Assembly: GCF_007565055.1 (NCBI RefSeq)
Contig: NC_044557.1
Location: 74,410,595-74,474,594, forward strand
Direction: 5' to 3'
DNA length: 64,000 nucleotides
DNA from: Rhinopithecus roxellana
Lineage: Eukaryota > Chordata > Mammalia > Primates > Cercopithecidae
Each line of letters opens with the position of its first letter. The stretch's first letter is position 1. Positions 1 through 10,739 of the stretch are shown here, piece by piece. A program made the translations under genes and the position numbers. The notes beneath the pieces are model-generated. The model was given only the letters and a program-made list of their open reading frames with translations. It searched no databases and had not been told where the DNA came from.

Positions 1-793
1 CCCACTCTCTTCTGGCTTGTAGAGTTTCTGCCGAGAGATCTGCTGTTAGTCTGATGGGCTTCCCTTTGTGGGTAACCCGACCTTTCTCTCTGGCTGCCCT
101 TAAGATTCTTTCCTTCATTTCAACTTTGGTGAATCTGGCAATTATGTGTCTTGGAGTTGCTCTTCTGGAGGAGTATCTTTGTGGCGTTCTCTGTATTTCC
201 TGAATTTGAATGTTGGCCTGCCCTACTAGGTTGGGGAAGTTCTCCTGGATGATATCCTGAAGAGTGTTTTCCAACTTGGTTCCATTTTCCCCCTCACTTT
301 CAGGCACCCCAATCAGACGTAGATTTGGTCTTTTTACACAATCCCATACTTCTTGCAGGCTTTGTTCATTTCTTTTTCTTCTTTTTTCTTTTGGTTTCTC
401 TTCTCACTTCATTTCATTCATTTGATCCTCAATCGCTGATACTTTTTCTTCCAGTTGATCGAGTCGGTTACTGAAGCTTGTGCATTTGTCACGTATTTCT
501 CGTGTCATGGTTTTCATCTCTGTCATTTCGTTTATGACCTTCTCTGCATTAATTAGTCTAGCTGTCAATTCTTCCACTCTTTTTTCAAGATTTTTAATTT
601 ATTTGCGCTGGGTATGTAATTCCTCCTTTAGCTCTGAGAAGTTTGATGGACTGAAGCCTTCTTCTCTCATCTCGTCAAAGTCATTCTCTGACCAGCTTCG
701 ATCCGTTGCTGGCAATGGGCTCCGCTCCTTTGCAGGGGGAGATGCGCTCTTATTTTTTGAATTTCCAGGTTTTCTGCCCTGCTTTTTCCCCAT
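1..793 (-). pseudogene. L1 ORF1 (RNA-binding chaperone), N-terminal part, broken
   Basis: The ATG at 793-791 opens with the conserved L1 ORF1p start MGKKQGRKPGNSK. The frame runs 64 codons to a TAA at 599-601, then stays recognisable in the same frame. It passes through the coiled-coil region (LEKRVEEL, LDQLEEKV), a second stop near 405, and the start of the RRM region (RPNLRLIGVPESEGENGTKL). The window ends before the C-terminal domain. ORF1p normally trimerises and coats L1 RNA. Two in-frame stops mean this copy cannot make a full protein. Confidence 0.9.
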
Positions 794-1832
794 CTTTGTG
801 GTTTTATCTGCCTCTGGTCTTTGATGATGGTGACGTACTGATGGGGTTTTGGTATAGGTGTCCTTCCTGTTTGATAGTTTTCCTTCTAACAGTCAGAACC
901 CTCAGCTGTAGGTCTGTTGGAGATTGCTTGAGGTCCACTCCAGACCCTGTTTGCCTGGGTATCAGCAGCAGAGGTTGCAGATGATAGAATATTGCTGAAC
1001 AGCGAGTGTACCTGTCTGATTCTTACTTTGGAAGCTTCCTCTCAGGGGTGTACTCCACCCTGTGAGGTGTGGGGTGTCGGACTGTCCCTAGTGGGGGATG
1101 TCTCCCAGTTAGGCTACTCAGGGGTCAGAGACCCACTTGAGCAGGCAGTCTGTCCCTTCTCAGATCTCAACCTCCGTGTTGGGAGATCCACTGCTCTCTT
1201 CAAAGCTGTCAGACAGAGTCGTTTGTGTCTGCAGAGGTTCCTGCTGCTTTTGTTGTTGTTGTTGTTAACTGTGCCCTGTCCCCAGAGGTGGAGTCTACAG
1301 AGACAGGCAGGTTTCCTTGAGCTGCTGTGAGCTCCACCCAGTTCGAGCTTCCCAGCAGCTTTCTTTACCTACTTAAGCCTCAGCAATGGGGGGTGCCCCT
1401 CCCCCAGCCTTGGTGCTGCCTTGCGGTTAGATTGCAGACTGCTGTGTTAGCAATGAGGGAGGCTCCGTGGGTGTGGAGCCCTCCCGGCCAGGTGTGAGAT
1501 ATATTCTCCTGGTGTGCCCGTTTGCTTAAAGTGCAGTATTGGGGTTGGAGTCACCCTATTTTCCAGGTGTTGTGTGTCTCAGTTCCCCTAGCTAGGAAAA
1601 GTGATTCCCTGCCCCCTTGCGCTTCCCAAGTGAGGCGATGCCTCACCCTGCTTCAGCTCTCGGTGGTCGGGCTGCAGCAGCTGTCCAGCACCGATTGTCC
1701 GGCACTCCCTAGTGAGATGACCCCAGTACCTCAGTTGAAAATGCAGAAATCACCGGTCTTCTCTGTAGCTCGCGCTGGGAGTTGGAGACTGGAGCTGTTC
1801 CTATTTGGCCATCTTGCTCTGCCTCTTCTCTG
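794..1832 (-). promoter_or_regulatory. L1 5'UTR with internal Pol II promoter
   Basis: This stretch between the L1 5' end and the ORF1 ATG corresponds to the internal L1 promoter. A YY1-type core lies near the 5' end (1807-1816) and CpGs are more frequent than in the flanks. In the family the sense promoter would fire leftward, and a known antisense promoter would fire rightward toward 1833 onward. Activity in this copy is not shown by sequence. A 9-bp inverted repeat (ctcttctct at 1823-1831, agagaagag at 1842-1850) straddles the boundary and makes the exact 5' base uncertain. Confidence 0.75.
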
Positions 1833-2332
1833 GCCATTCTTAGAGAAGAGGTAATCATTGTGAGGCAGGCAGTCACTATACTTGGTTTGTATTTTTCCAA
1901 TATGTGATGCACTTTCTATGTTTTATGTAATGTGTTTGACTTTAAACAGAAATAAAACACCTTACCTGAACTGTATATAATTTAAGACAAATTGATTCTC
2001 CATTCATATACCCCTCTTCAGTTTTACATACTAGCGTTTTAAAATCCACTTCTGGTTACATATTCAAGATTAATGAGATCCATGTAATTTCTGACAAAAA
2101 AATTGGTTTTGATGATTAGCAAGCAGATTAACTTAACATCTGTTACTAGTAGCATAGATATACACTATGTGATTTTTGTTCGAAGTTATAAGATAAATTA
2201 AATTAGAAAAACAAATTCTTTCCCTTCATTTGTGATTTTCACAATAGTGTTGTCTGTCACCAAGGTTGGACATTGCACTCAATAGATATTAATTAAAGGA
2301 AAATATTTTCATATGTAAAAGCAATGTTAAGG
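1833..2332. other. AT-rich intergenic, nothing recognised
   Basis: I see no gene and no repeat family I recognise. If the L1 antisense promoter works, this is where a chimeric transcript would begin. Confidence 0.6.
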
Positions 2333-2708
2333 TGTCCTGTCTATTTATACTGCTATAACAGGATACCACATACGAGGTAATTTAGATAGATAAAAAATTA
2401 TTTCTCACAGTTCTGAAGACTGGAAGGTCTGATATCAATGTGTCAACATCTAGTGAGTGCCTTCTTACTGTGTCATTTCATGGTAGAAGGGCAGAATAGC
2501 ACAAGAGAGCAAAAGAGCAAGTAGGGCTGGAACTCACTTTTACATCAAGTTCACTCTCGCTCTAATTAATTCACTCTTGTGATAACATTAATCCATTAAT
2601 GAAAGCAAAGCTTTCATGACCTAATCACTTATTATTAGGTCCAACCTTTCAACATTGGGATTAATCTTCCAACATGTGAACTTTTAAGGACACATTCAAA
2701 CCATAGCA
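2333..2708 (-). mobile_element. Solo MLT1-type LTR (ERVL-MaLR)
   Basis: The block opens with tgtcctgtct, then tgctataacaggataccac and ttatttctcacagttctg. It closes with gacacattcaaaccatagca, which is the reverse complement of an MLT1/MST-class LTR. Length is 376 bp. Five-base flanks taagg (2328-2332) and aaagg (2709-2713) differ at one base, as expected for an old 5-bp target duplication. No internal sequence follows, so it is a solo LTR. Confidence 0.82.
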
Positions 2709-4557
2709 AAAGGTAAGTCAGTATATTGTACTCTAAAGCACTCATGAATTATATGCATTTGCTAATAATTATAAGGAGGTAGACCATAGATCATCTCCAG
2801 GTAGTTAGTTTGCCTTCTTACATTGAAGAAAAGTTATAGAGGCATCATTGTAATGTCATAAATAATGTAAATCATTTCTAAACTTGGTGGAGGTCAAATG
2901 GGGTTTGTTGTAAGTAAACTGCATTTGCTGAATCAAGCTTTTTCAATCTAATTAGTTTAAAGGCTCTGGGTACATTTTATGACCTTTGGAACAGTTATCC
3001 ATTTGAAAAGGTTTTTGCCCCTCAGGCCTCTGTGAACTTTCTTTAGCAATTGACAAATTTAATATATAAAATCTTCCCATATTTGATATTTCATTTTTAT
3101 TAAAGTTCTAGTCTAAAAAATAGCACTTAGGTTAGAAAGATTATGGGTAACCTGAGGAAGCAGCCTGAGTTTTAAAGACATCAATGTATTTTAAAATGTA
3201 TTATTTGATGAGAAAAAAAGACAAAGTCATGGATCAGACAGTGGTAAAGAAGTCTTGCCAAGTCAGTTTTATCAAATTTAGACTGATAAATACAAATAAA
3301 ACATATAAGACACTAGAGATGGTAGTTTTTCTTTCAGTATCTAACATATTGCAATATCTTGAACCAATGAATATCAAGATATATCCTAGAAGAACTGTGA
3401 GGTTACAAGTTAACTCTAGGTAGAATTTTGTGAAAATTAATTGACTTCCTGTTTCGTTTAATTGAATATTTCAGGATAACTAATTAGAACACTTGACACA
3501 TCATCTTGACAATGTTTAAAATACACGTATTTATATGAAAATCCTTAGTATTACCATAGCATCATTGGATGTGTTAACTTAGAGAAAGTATGTCGTTATG
3601 TTTGCTTCAAATTATATGCTTCCTACATGAGTGACTTACCTTGCTACTAGAAAGATGAAGTCAAACCAACAGCTATATGAGCATGGCACATTTGTTTATA
3701 GTCAAGTGACTCAGTCATATATGTCTAGTAATAACTTTAGCATGCATAAAATCTATGAAGCATTATACATTTTACCAATTTTTCCCTCTAATATGAATTC
3801 ATAATATATTAAACTGGAGTTATTACTCAACGTCCCCTCTGTGAATCCCTTTCAACCTTTTCTTCTTCCTATATCTACTGTGTTGGTAAATTATTCTATA
3901 ATTCATCATGTAGGCCAATTAGAAAGTCTGAATTATTGACTTAACGTTCAAAGACCTCTAAACAAAACACCAGTAATGGAGGGTCATCACCTTCTGCCTG
4001 TAATGGAGTACTTTCTAATATACTACTAATTAGTACTTTCTAATTTCTCATGAAAACATCTTTGAAATCTATACAAACTATAAAATTAACTGATTGAACC
4101 ATCAGAGAACAATCAACACACTCAGAACTGAGGAAAATATCTCAGAGTAAAGGTTTAAACTTTGAGGTGAGCCTCACATATGCCACTATTTGGAGCCCCA
4201 TTCTTAGCTATTCTTGCAGGGGCAAGACACCAAAGAATAAAGTTGCAGTCACTGAGAAGCTAAATAATTAAATAGAGATTTCAACAATCATGAGGTGTTA
4301 TGGTGGCAGAGGCTCCAGTTCCACAAAATAAATATCTACTCCAGATTTTCAGTGGAGGCCACCAAAGACCTCTGAAGACAACCTACATATCTATGGTAAG
4401 GGCATTGTAATAAAAGACTGATAGAATTCCCTGCTTGTTAAAATATGGAGATATCTTAGTTTTCATTCATTATCAAGTCAAGAATTTCAATTTCCATTAA
4501 TTATGTGGACCTTTATTAATCTTCCAAGTACATTCTCTATCTTTTTCAAAGTCAGTC
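2709..4557. other. AT-rich intergenic, nothing recognised
   Basis: About 1.85 kb with no repeat I can name and no plausible gene. The longest frame (3184-3423, 79 codons) has no recognisable domain and no supporting context. Confidence 0.6.
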
Positions 4558-4929
4558 TCATATGGCTTGACTGTATCCCCATCCAGATCTCAAAAATCTC
4601 ATCTTGAATTGTAGCTCCCATAATTCCCACATGTCATGGGAGGGACCCAGTGGGAGGTAATTGAATCATGGTGGCAGGTCCTTCACATGCTCTTCTCATG
4701 ATAGTGAAAAAGTCTCGTGAGATGTGATGTTTTTACAAAATGGCAGTTCCCCTGCACACACTCTCTTGTCTGCTGCCATAAAGATGTGTCTTTGTTCCCC
4801 CTTGCTTTCTACCATGACTGTGATCCCTCCCTGGCCATGTGGAACTGTGAGTCAATTAAACCTCTTTTCCTTATATATTATCCAGTCTTGGACATGTCTT
4901 TATTAGCAGTGTGAGAACAAAATAATACG
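4558..4929 (+). repeat. THE1 5' LTR
   Basis: Starts tcatatggcttgactg (the family begins tgatatggtttgg) and runs through catgggagggacc, gattgaatcatgg-like sequence and catgtggaactgtgagtcaa to the end near aataatacg. It carries the family promoter and polyadenylation region (attaaacctctttt). Confidence 0.92.
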
Positions 4930-6511
4930 GTAAACTGGTCGTAGCAGTGGGGTGCTGCCATAAAGATACCTGAAAATGTGGAAGCAACTTTGGAACTGGG
5001 TAACAGGCAGAGGTTAGGACAGTTTGGAGGGGTCAGAAGAAGACAGGAAAATGTGAAAAAGTTTGGAACTTCGTTGAGTGTTAGAGGGCTCAGAAGACAG
5101 GAAGATGTAGCAAAGTTAAGAACTTCCCAGAGACTTGTTGAATGACTTTGACAAAAATGCTGATAGTAATAGCACAATAAAGTCTAGGCTGAGGTGGTTT
5201 CAGATAGAGATGAGGAATTTTTGGGAACTGGAGTAAAGGCCACTCTTGCTAAACAAAGTGATTGGCAGCATTTTGCCCCTGTCCTAGAGATCTGTGGAAC
5301 TTTGAACTCGAGAGGGATGATTTAGTGTATCTTGTGGAAGACATTTCTAAGTGGAAAATTGTTCAAGAGGAAGCAGAGAATAAAAGTTTAGAAAATGTGC
5401 AGCCTGATGATGCAATAGAAAATTAAAAAAAAAAAAAAATTTCTGGGGAGAAATTCAAGCCTGCTGCGGAAATTTCATAAGTAAGAAGTTCAATGTTAAT
5501 CAGCAAGACAATTGGGAAAATGTCTTCAGGGCATGTCAGAGACCTTCGTGGCAGCCCCTCCCATCACAGGCCCAGAGGCCTAGGAGTTAAGAATAGTATT
5601 ATGGGCTGGGCCCAGAGTCCCCCTGGTGTGTGCAGCCTAGGGACTCTGCCCTGCATTGCAGCTGCTCCAGCTATGGCTAAAAGGGGCCAAGGTACAGCTC
5701 AGACTGTGGCTCCAGAGGGTGCAAACCTCAAACCTTGGCAGCTTCCACGTGATGTTGAGCCTGTGGGTGCACAGAAGTCAAGAAATGATGTTTGGGAAAC
5801 TCCACCTAGATTTCAGAGGATATACAGAAATGCCTGGATGTCCAAGCAGAAGTTTGCTGCAGGGGTGGAGCCCTCATGGAGAATCTCTCCTAGGGCAGTG
5901 CAGAAGGGAAATATAGGGTCAGAGGCCCCACCCAGAGTCCCCACTGGTTCACTGCCTAGTGGAGTTGTGAGAACAGGGTCACCATCCTCCAGATCCCAGA
6001 ATGGTAGATCCACTGATAACTTGTACTGTGTGCCTGGAAAAGCCTCAGACACTCAATGCCAGCCTGTAAAGGCCGCCAGGAGTGGGGCTGTATCCTGCAA
6101 AGTCACAGGGCAGCGCTGCCCAAGACCATGGGAACCCACCTCTTACATCAACATGACCTCAATGTGAAACATGAAGTCAAAGGAGATGATTCTGAAGCTT
6201 TAAGATTTGACTGCTCTGCTGGTTTTTGGACTTGGGTGGGCCATGTAGCCACTTTGTTTTGGCCAATTTCTCCTATTTGGAATGGATGTTTTTACCTAAT
6301 GCCTCTACCCTCTTTGTATCTAGGAAGAAACTAACTTGTCTTTGATTTTACAGGCTCCTATGTCGAAGGGACTTGCCTTGTCTCAGATGAGACTTTGTTG
6401 TGGATTTTGCATTTAATGCTGAAATATATTAAGACTTTGGGGCACTTTTGGGAAGGCATGAGTGGTTTTGAAATTTGAGGACATGAGATTTGGGAGAGGT
6501 CAGGGGAAGAA
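4930..6511 (+). repeat. THE1 internal region
   Basis: Begins just after the 5' LTR with gtaaactggtcgtagcagtgg and ends with a purine-rich tract (gggagaggtcaggggaag, about 6492-6509) directly before the 3' LTR. That is the position of the polypurine primer for plus-strand synthesis. Length agrees with the family interior of about 1.58 kb. An A-run lies near 5426-5438. Confidence 0.9.
5493..6167 (+). pseudogene. THE1 interior relic frame (224 codons)
   Basis: The longest frame of the THE1 interior is open for 224 codons from the ATG at 5493. It is rich in Pro, Ser, Arg and Gly. I see no zinc knuckle, protease or polymerase motif. THE1 interiors are known to carry a degenerate gag-related frame and I infer that origin. 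Survival of this length may be chance, helped by GC-rich composition. I claim no function. Confidence 0.5.
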
Positions 6512-6875
6512 CGATATAGTTTGGCTGTGTCCCCACCCAAATCTCATTTTGAATTGTAGCTCTCATAATCCCCACGTGTCATGGGAGGGACCTGGTGGGA
6601 AGTAATTGAATCATGGGGGAAGGTCTTTTACTTACTGTTCTCATGATAGTGAACAAGTCTCACAAGATCTTATGGTTTTATAAAAAGACAGTTCCCCTGC
6701 ACATGTTCTCTTGCCTGTTGCCATGTAAGACGTGTCTTGCTTCCCCTTTGCCTTCTGCCATGATTGTGATGTCTCCCAAGCCATGTGGAACTGTGAGTCA
6801 ATTAAACATCTTTCCTTCATAAATTATCCAGTCTCTTGCATGTCTTTATTAGCAGCATGAGAATAGACTAATACA
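6512..6875 (+). repeat. THE1 3' LTR
   Basis: Begins cgatatagtttggctgtg and ends agactaataca, in the same orientation as the 5' LTR and similar throughout. The differences between the two LTRs reflect mutations since insertion and could be used to date it. Confidence 0.92.
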
Positions 6876-7064
6876 CAGCCATAATTTTGTGTTGTTGTGG
6901 TTTTATGGGCTCAGAAAAACCACTAAAATTAAAATTGGTAACATAGCACAGATGTTGAGGCAATGACTCTCAGGTAAATTTGGGTAATTTTTTATTCTTT
7001 ATTTAAGCAAAATGGGGCATAATGTGGCCAAATTACCATTTGTATTTTTCAGTGAGACGATGGC

Positions 7065-8300
7065 AGCTTTGTTCTCTCTGGTGAAAACAAAACAAAAGAT
7101 ATATATGGGACTATATAAAAAGCAAAACTGCATAGCAAAGGTAACAATCAAAATAAAATGACAGCCAACAGATTGGGAAAAAATATTTGTAAATCATATA
7201 TCTGATAAGAGTTATAACCATATATCTTAATATCCAAAACATATTAAGAACTCATATAACTCACTAGTAAGAAAACAAAAAAAAAATAACAATTAAAAAT
7301 GGGCAAAAGTCTTGCTGATACATTCTCTGAAGAAGACTTAATGTACAATAGATAATGAAAAGATGCTCAACATTATTAATCATCAGGGAAATGCAAAATG
7401 CCACAAATATATCACCTCACACCTATTAGGATGGCTATTATCAAAAACAAAGAGATAATAAATGGCATACACACCATTTGTTTCGTGTGGGAATATAGAG
7501 AAAAGGAAATACTTGAACACTGTTGGTGGGTATGCAGATTGGTACAGCCATTGTGAAAACAGTATGGAGTTTCCTAAATAAATTAAGAATAGAACTACCA
7601 TATAATCCAGCAATCCCTCTCTGGGCATATCTGGAAAGAAATAAAATCATCACCTCCTAAATATATCTGCAATCCCATGTTCATTGCAGAATTACTCACA
7701 ACAGCAAAGATATAGAAGCAAGTTAAATTTTTGTGGACAGACAAAAGCTAAATAAATTGTGGTACACATATACAAAGGAGTATTATTCAGCCTTAGAAAC
7801 AGAAGAAGATCCTGTCATTTGCCACGATATGGATGAAACTGGAGGACATTGTGCTAGAAACAAATCAGATACAGAAATAAAAAACATTACATGATTCTCT
7901 TACATATGGAATTGTTTTAAAAAAAGTAAGTCAGATATACCAGAGACAGAGAATAAAACAGTGTTTACCAGGATCAGGAGGCGGAGAGGGAGAGGAAATG
8001 GGGAGATGCAGGTCAGAGGACACAAAATAACAAATATGTAAAATAAGCAAGTCTGGAGACCCTTATATAAAACACGAGGACTATAGTTAATAACATTGTA
8101 CTGTATTTGGGATTTCTGCTAAATGAGTGTGGTTTTGCTTCTCTTGCCACCAAAACAAAAAAAATGGATAAATATGTGAGATGAGTGATACGTTAATTTA
8201 CTTCATTATAGTGACCATTTTACTATCTGTATATATCTCATAATGTCATATTTTATACCTTAAATATACACAATAAAATTTATTTTGAAATTATAATATT
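7065..8300 (+). mobile_element. Old L1 (L1MA/MB type), 3' end
   Basis: Decayed end of ORF2 (tgaaaagatgctcaacatta, aactggaggacattgtgcta), then an L1M-type 3'UTR with ctatagttaataacattgta and cacaataaaatttattt at the end. The frame is destroyed by many stops. The left boundary is not sharp. Confidence 0.82.
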
Positions 8301-8319
8301 TATTGTGTATTAAATGCTG

Positions 8320-8675
8320 CTTTAAGATATTTATACATTGTGGAATGGCTAAATTGAGCTAATTAACATATATATTACTTCACATCCTTTCTTTGTGATG
8401 GGAACACATAAAATCTATTATCATAGCAATTTTCAATACAATACATTGCTATTAACTACAGATACCATGTTGTGCAATAGATCTCTTGACCTTATTTCTC
8501 TTATCTAACTGATAATTTTGTAGCCTTTGACCAACATCTCCCCAGTTTCCCCTTGGCACACAAACACAGTCTTTAGTAACCAACATTCTACTCCCTACTG
8601 CTATGAGTTCAACATTTTATATTCCACTTATTCGTGAGATAATGTGCTATTTGTCTTTTTTATGCCTGGCTTTTA
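8320..8675 (-). mobile_element. Old L1M 3'UTR fragment
   Basis: Reads on the plus strand as reverse-complemented L1M tail: attgctattaactacagata, gatctcttgaccttatttct, ttgaccaacatctcccc, then attccacttattcgtgagat. It lies tail to tail with the plus-strand L1 just before it. Confidence 0.75.
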
Positions 8676-9049
8676 TTAGTAGATGAAAAATAACTGTAGT
8701 TTTTTAAATGTTCTAAAGAGTGCTAGAATCCCCAGTATTTTCTTCAGACCCAGCCACATCTCTGTCTTTCTGTTAAGGACAAGGAATTAGACTACTGCAG
8801 AATAGAATATAGGTAGAGAGGAAATATGTGGGCTTAACCATATGCCACATATTTTTATGCATGCATTTACATGCATGTCACTCACATTAGAATTCAAGTG
8901 GTCTCTTGTCTGAACAACTTGCATTCTAATGTGAGAAATGCATAGAAACTAATCCTTACAAGTAATAAGTACAAAATACAGGCTTGGGTTAAGGGTTATT
9001 AAGAACGAAGAAGAAAGTAATTAGTTTTGTTGGTAGAGGGTTAGAAGGA
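8676..9049. other. Intergenic stretch containing a hairpin
   Basis: No repeat family recognised. It holds the imperfect inverted repeat at 8871-8942, listed separately. Confidence 0.55.
8871..8942. other. 72-nt imperfect hairpin in non-repeat sequence
   Basis: The left arm ctcacattagaattcaagt (8881-8899) pairs with the right arm acttgcattctaatgtgag (8917-8935) at 18 of 19 positions, across a 17-nt loop. Beyond a small internal bulge, atgcat at both outer ends (8871-8876 and near 8937-8942) can extend the stem. Size, single mismatch and loop length fit a pre-miRNA-like fold or the remains of a short palindromic DNA element. Either strand would fold. I do not recognise it as a known miRNA. Confidence 0.6.
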
Positions 9050-10420
9050 AAATCCTTTCTGGAAAGTTGAGGTCTCAGCTGGGCCTTTAAAATTAGTAAG
9101 TGATTGCTTAGAGTAGGGCATTCCAAAGCCTTATAAATAGCATCTTAAATGGCATAAAGTCAGAAACGTGAATAGATTGTTTGGAAAGGCAACTAATCAA
9201 GTGTGGCTGAGGTGGTCAGGATTCAATATTAGATCAGGGCATGGTATGGATAAGGATGGTAAAATAAATTAAGAGGACTCTTAATCCTTGATAGAGAATT
9301 TAAGCTTGTCTTGGAGGTAGAATTGTACAACTGAAGGCAAAACCATTCTCATTTTATTCTATAATTGCACAATGAGGTAACCTTGCTTCAAGATACGACA
9401 GACCTATTCAAGATGATTAATGCAGGAAATGACACAATCTATTTGTATCAAAAATGCCTCTGCCAAGAAAATGGAGGAGTAGGTTAGACGGAGGTATCTA
9501 ACAGAAGTAGAATGCAGGCCATATGTGTACTTCTAAAAATGTTTGAAAAGTAAAAAGAAACAGGTTAAATTCAGTTTAATAATGCTCTATTTCATCCAGT
9601 ATACCCAAATTTTATGATTTTAAAATGTAATGAATATAAAAAGTATCAACTTAATATTTTATATTCTCCTTGTATAATGACTGGGGTGTTTACTTTGTTC
9701 TTGTAGCATATTTGAATCTGGACTAGCCATGAAATTTCAAGTGCTCAGTAGCCACATGTGATTAGTGCCTTCTACACTGGATAATGAGGGATAAATGGTT
9801 AAAGCCTTGGAAATGAAGAAAGATATTTTTCTTAGAAAAGAACATTGCTGAGGGTTAAAACTAAAGTGGTGCAGTTAGAATGGTGAGAAATGAATCAAAT
9901 GAAGAGATCTTTAGAAAATGTAGTCAACAGAACCTAGTTATAGATTTAATATTGTGAGTGAGAAGTGAGGAAAAGAATCATATATCTGAGTTTTTAATTT
10001 TGTTGACTGCTACAGAAGCTTAGGCTTGGCAGGAAACATTTTGAATTTGGTTTGGTATATGAATATGAATGCAACTGAGGTATTTACAAGTAACATATAT
10101 AAATCATAGGAGCTAAGATTTTGGAGCTATTGAATTAAAAGTAGAAGTTAATCCACATAGATAAATTGTCAATCTGTAAGTTAGGGAAGGAAACCAAAGA
10201 ATGGAACCCTAATGAATATCAGCATATCTAATATTTAAGGATATTCAGTAAAAAGAAGAGCAAACGAAAGAACGAATCATTTGAGATACAGAATGAGAAA
10301 CAGAAAGGAAAGTATTTAAAGGAAAAATGAATTGTATTGGTGGACATGGGGAAGCAAAAAGTTTCAATGAGTAATATGAGAACTAGAAAAAGAACAAGAA
10401 AATTAAATTTGGTAATTAGA
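9050..10420 (+). repeat. Ancient mammal-wide long repeat, family not named
   Basis: Heavily diverged, but in order it follows a long repeat I recall as common in mammals: a gggcattccaaa-type start (near 9116), gtgtggctgaggtgg (9201-9215), the tgcaggaaatgacacaatct part (9421-9440), and the ggaaccctaatgaatatcagc part (10202-10222). No coding frame survives. A second copy of the same family lies at 43385-44830. I cannot give the Repbase name from memory. Confidence 0.5.
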
Positions 10421-10549
10421 TCATTGGTTGTATTAGAAAAAAGTCACTTGCATACTTCTGGTTTCCATATCTGTATTTTTATAGAAAGTGCAATAACCTA
10501 CGTTACAGAGTCTGCATGGCATAGGAAATGGTAAGGTAGATGCTCCACA

Positions 10550-10735
10550 TATCTTACCATATGTAACTTTCCCAATAACTCAGGGAGGTCATTACCAGTC
10601 ATTTTAAAGGTGACGCTTAGTGAGATCAAGTGACCTGCAAAGGTTACTCTGCCATTAAATGACAGATCTGAAATGGAACCCAGGCTGTCTTTTACAAAAT
10701 ATTGTGATTTTCCTCCTATACCACGTTGCATTCTC
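10550..10735 (-). repeat. MIR SINE
   Basis: Reverse-complemented MIR: cattttaaaggtgac, tgagatcaagtgacctgcaa, tgacagatctgaaatggaac and ccaggctgtcttttac match the MIR core in order. It is heavily mutated, as expected for a tRNA-derived SINE of this age. Confidence 0.75.
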
Positions 10736-10739
10736 TAAA

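Larger units (their letters stand above)
1..1832 (-). mobile_element. LINE-1 (L1PA type), 5' part, cut by window edge
   Basis: Reading the minus strand from 1832 leftward gives an L1 5'UTR, then the start of ORF1. The L1 5' end carries the YY1-type core (ggccatcttg on the plus strand, 1807-1816). The 5'UTR is about 1 kb and GC-rich against AT-rich flanks. The rest of ORF1, ORF2 and the tail would lie left of position 1, so neither full length nor a target duplication can be tested. Primate L1PA is known biology; the exact subfamily is not determined here. Confidence 0.93.
4558..6875 (+). mobile_element. Complete THE1 element (MaLR): LTR, interior, LTR
   Basis: Two LTRs of 372 and 364 bp in the same orientation flank a 1582-bp interior. 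That is the expected architecture and size of a full THE1 element, an ERVL-related non-autonomous retrotransposon. Flanking 5-mers cagtc (4553-4557) and cagcc (6876-6880) match at 4 of 5 bases, consistent with a single insertion. Most genomic THE1 copies are solo LTRs, so an undeleted LTR-interior-LTR copy is less common. There is no polymerase gene in the family interior, and none is seen here. Confidence 0.93.

Noticed and set aside
794..1832. CpG island promoter of a host gene
   Set aside because: The CpG enrichment is that of the L1 5'UTR itself.
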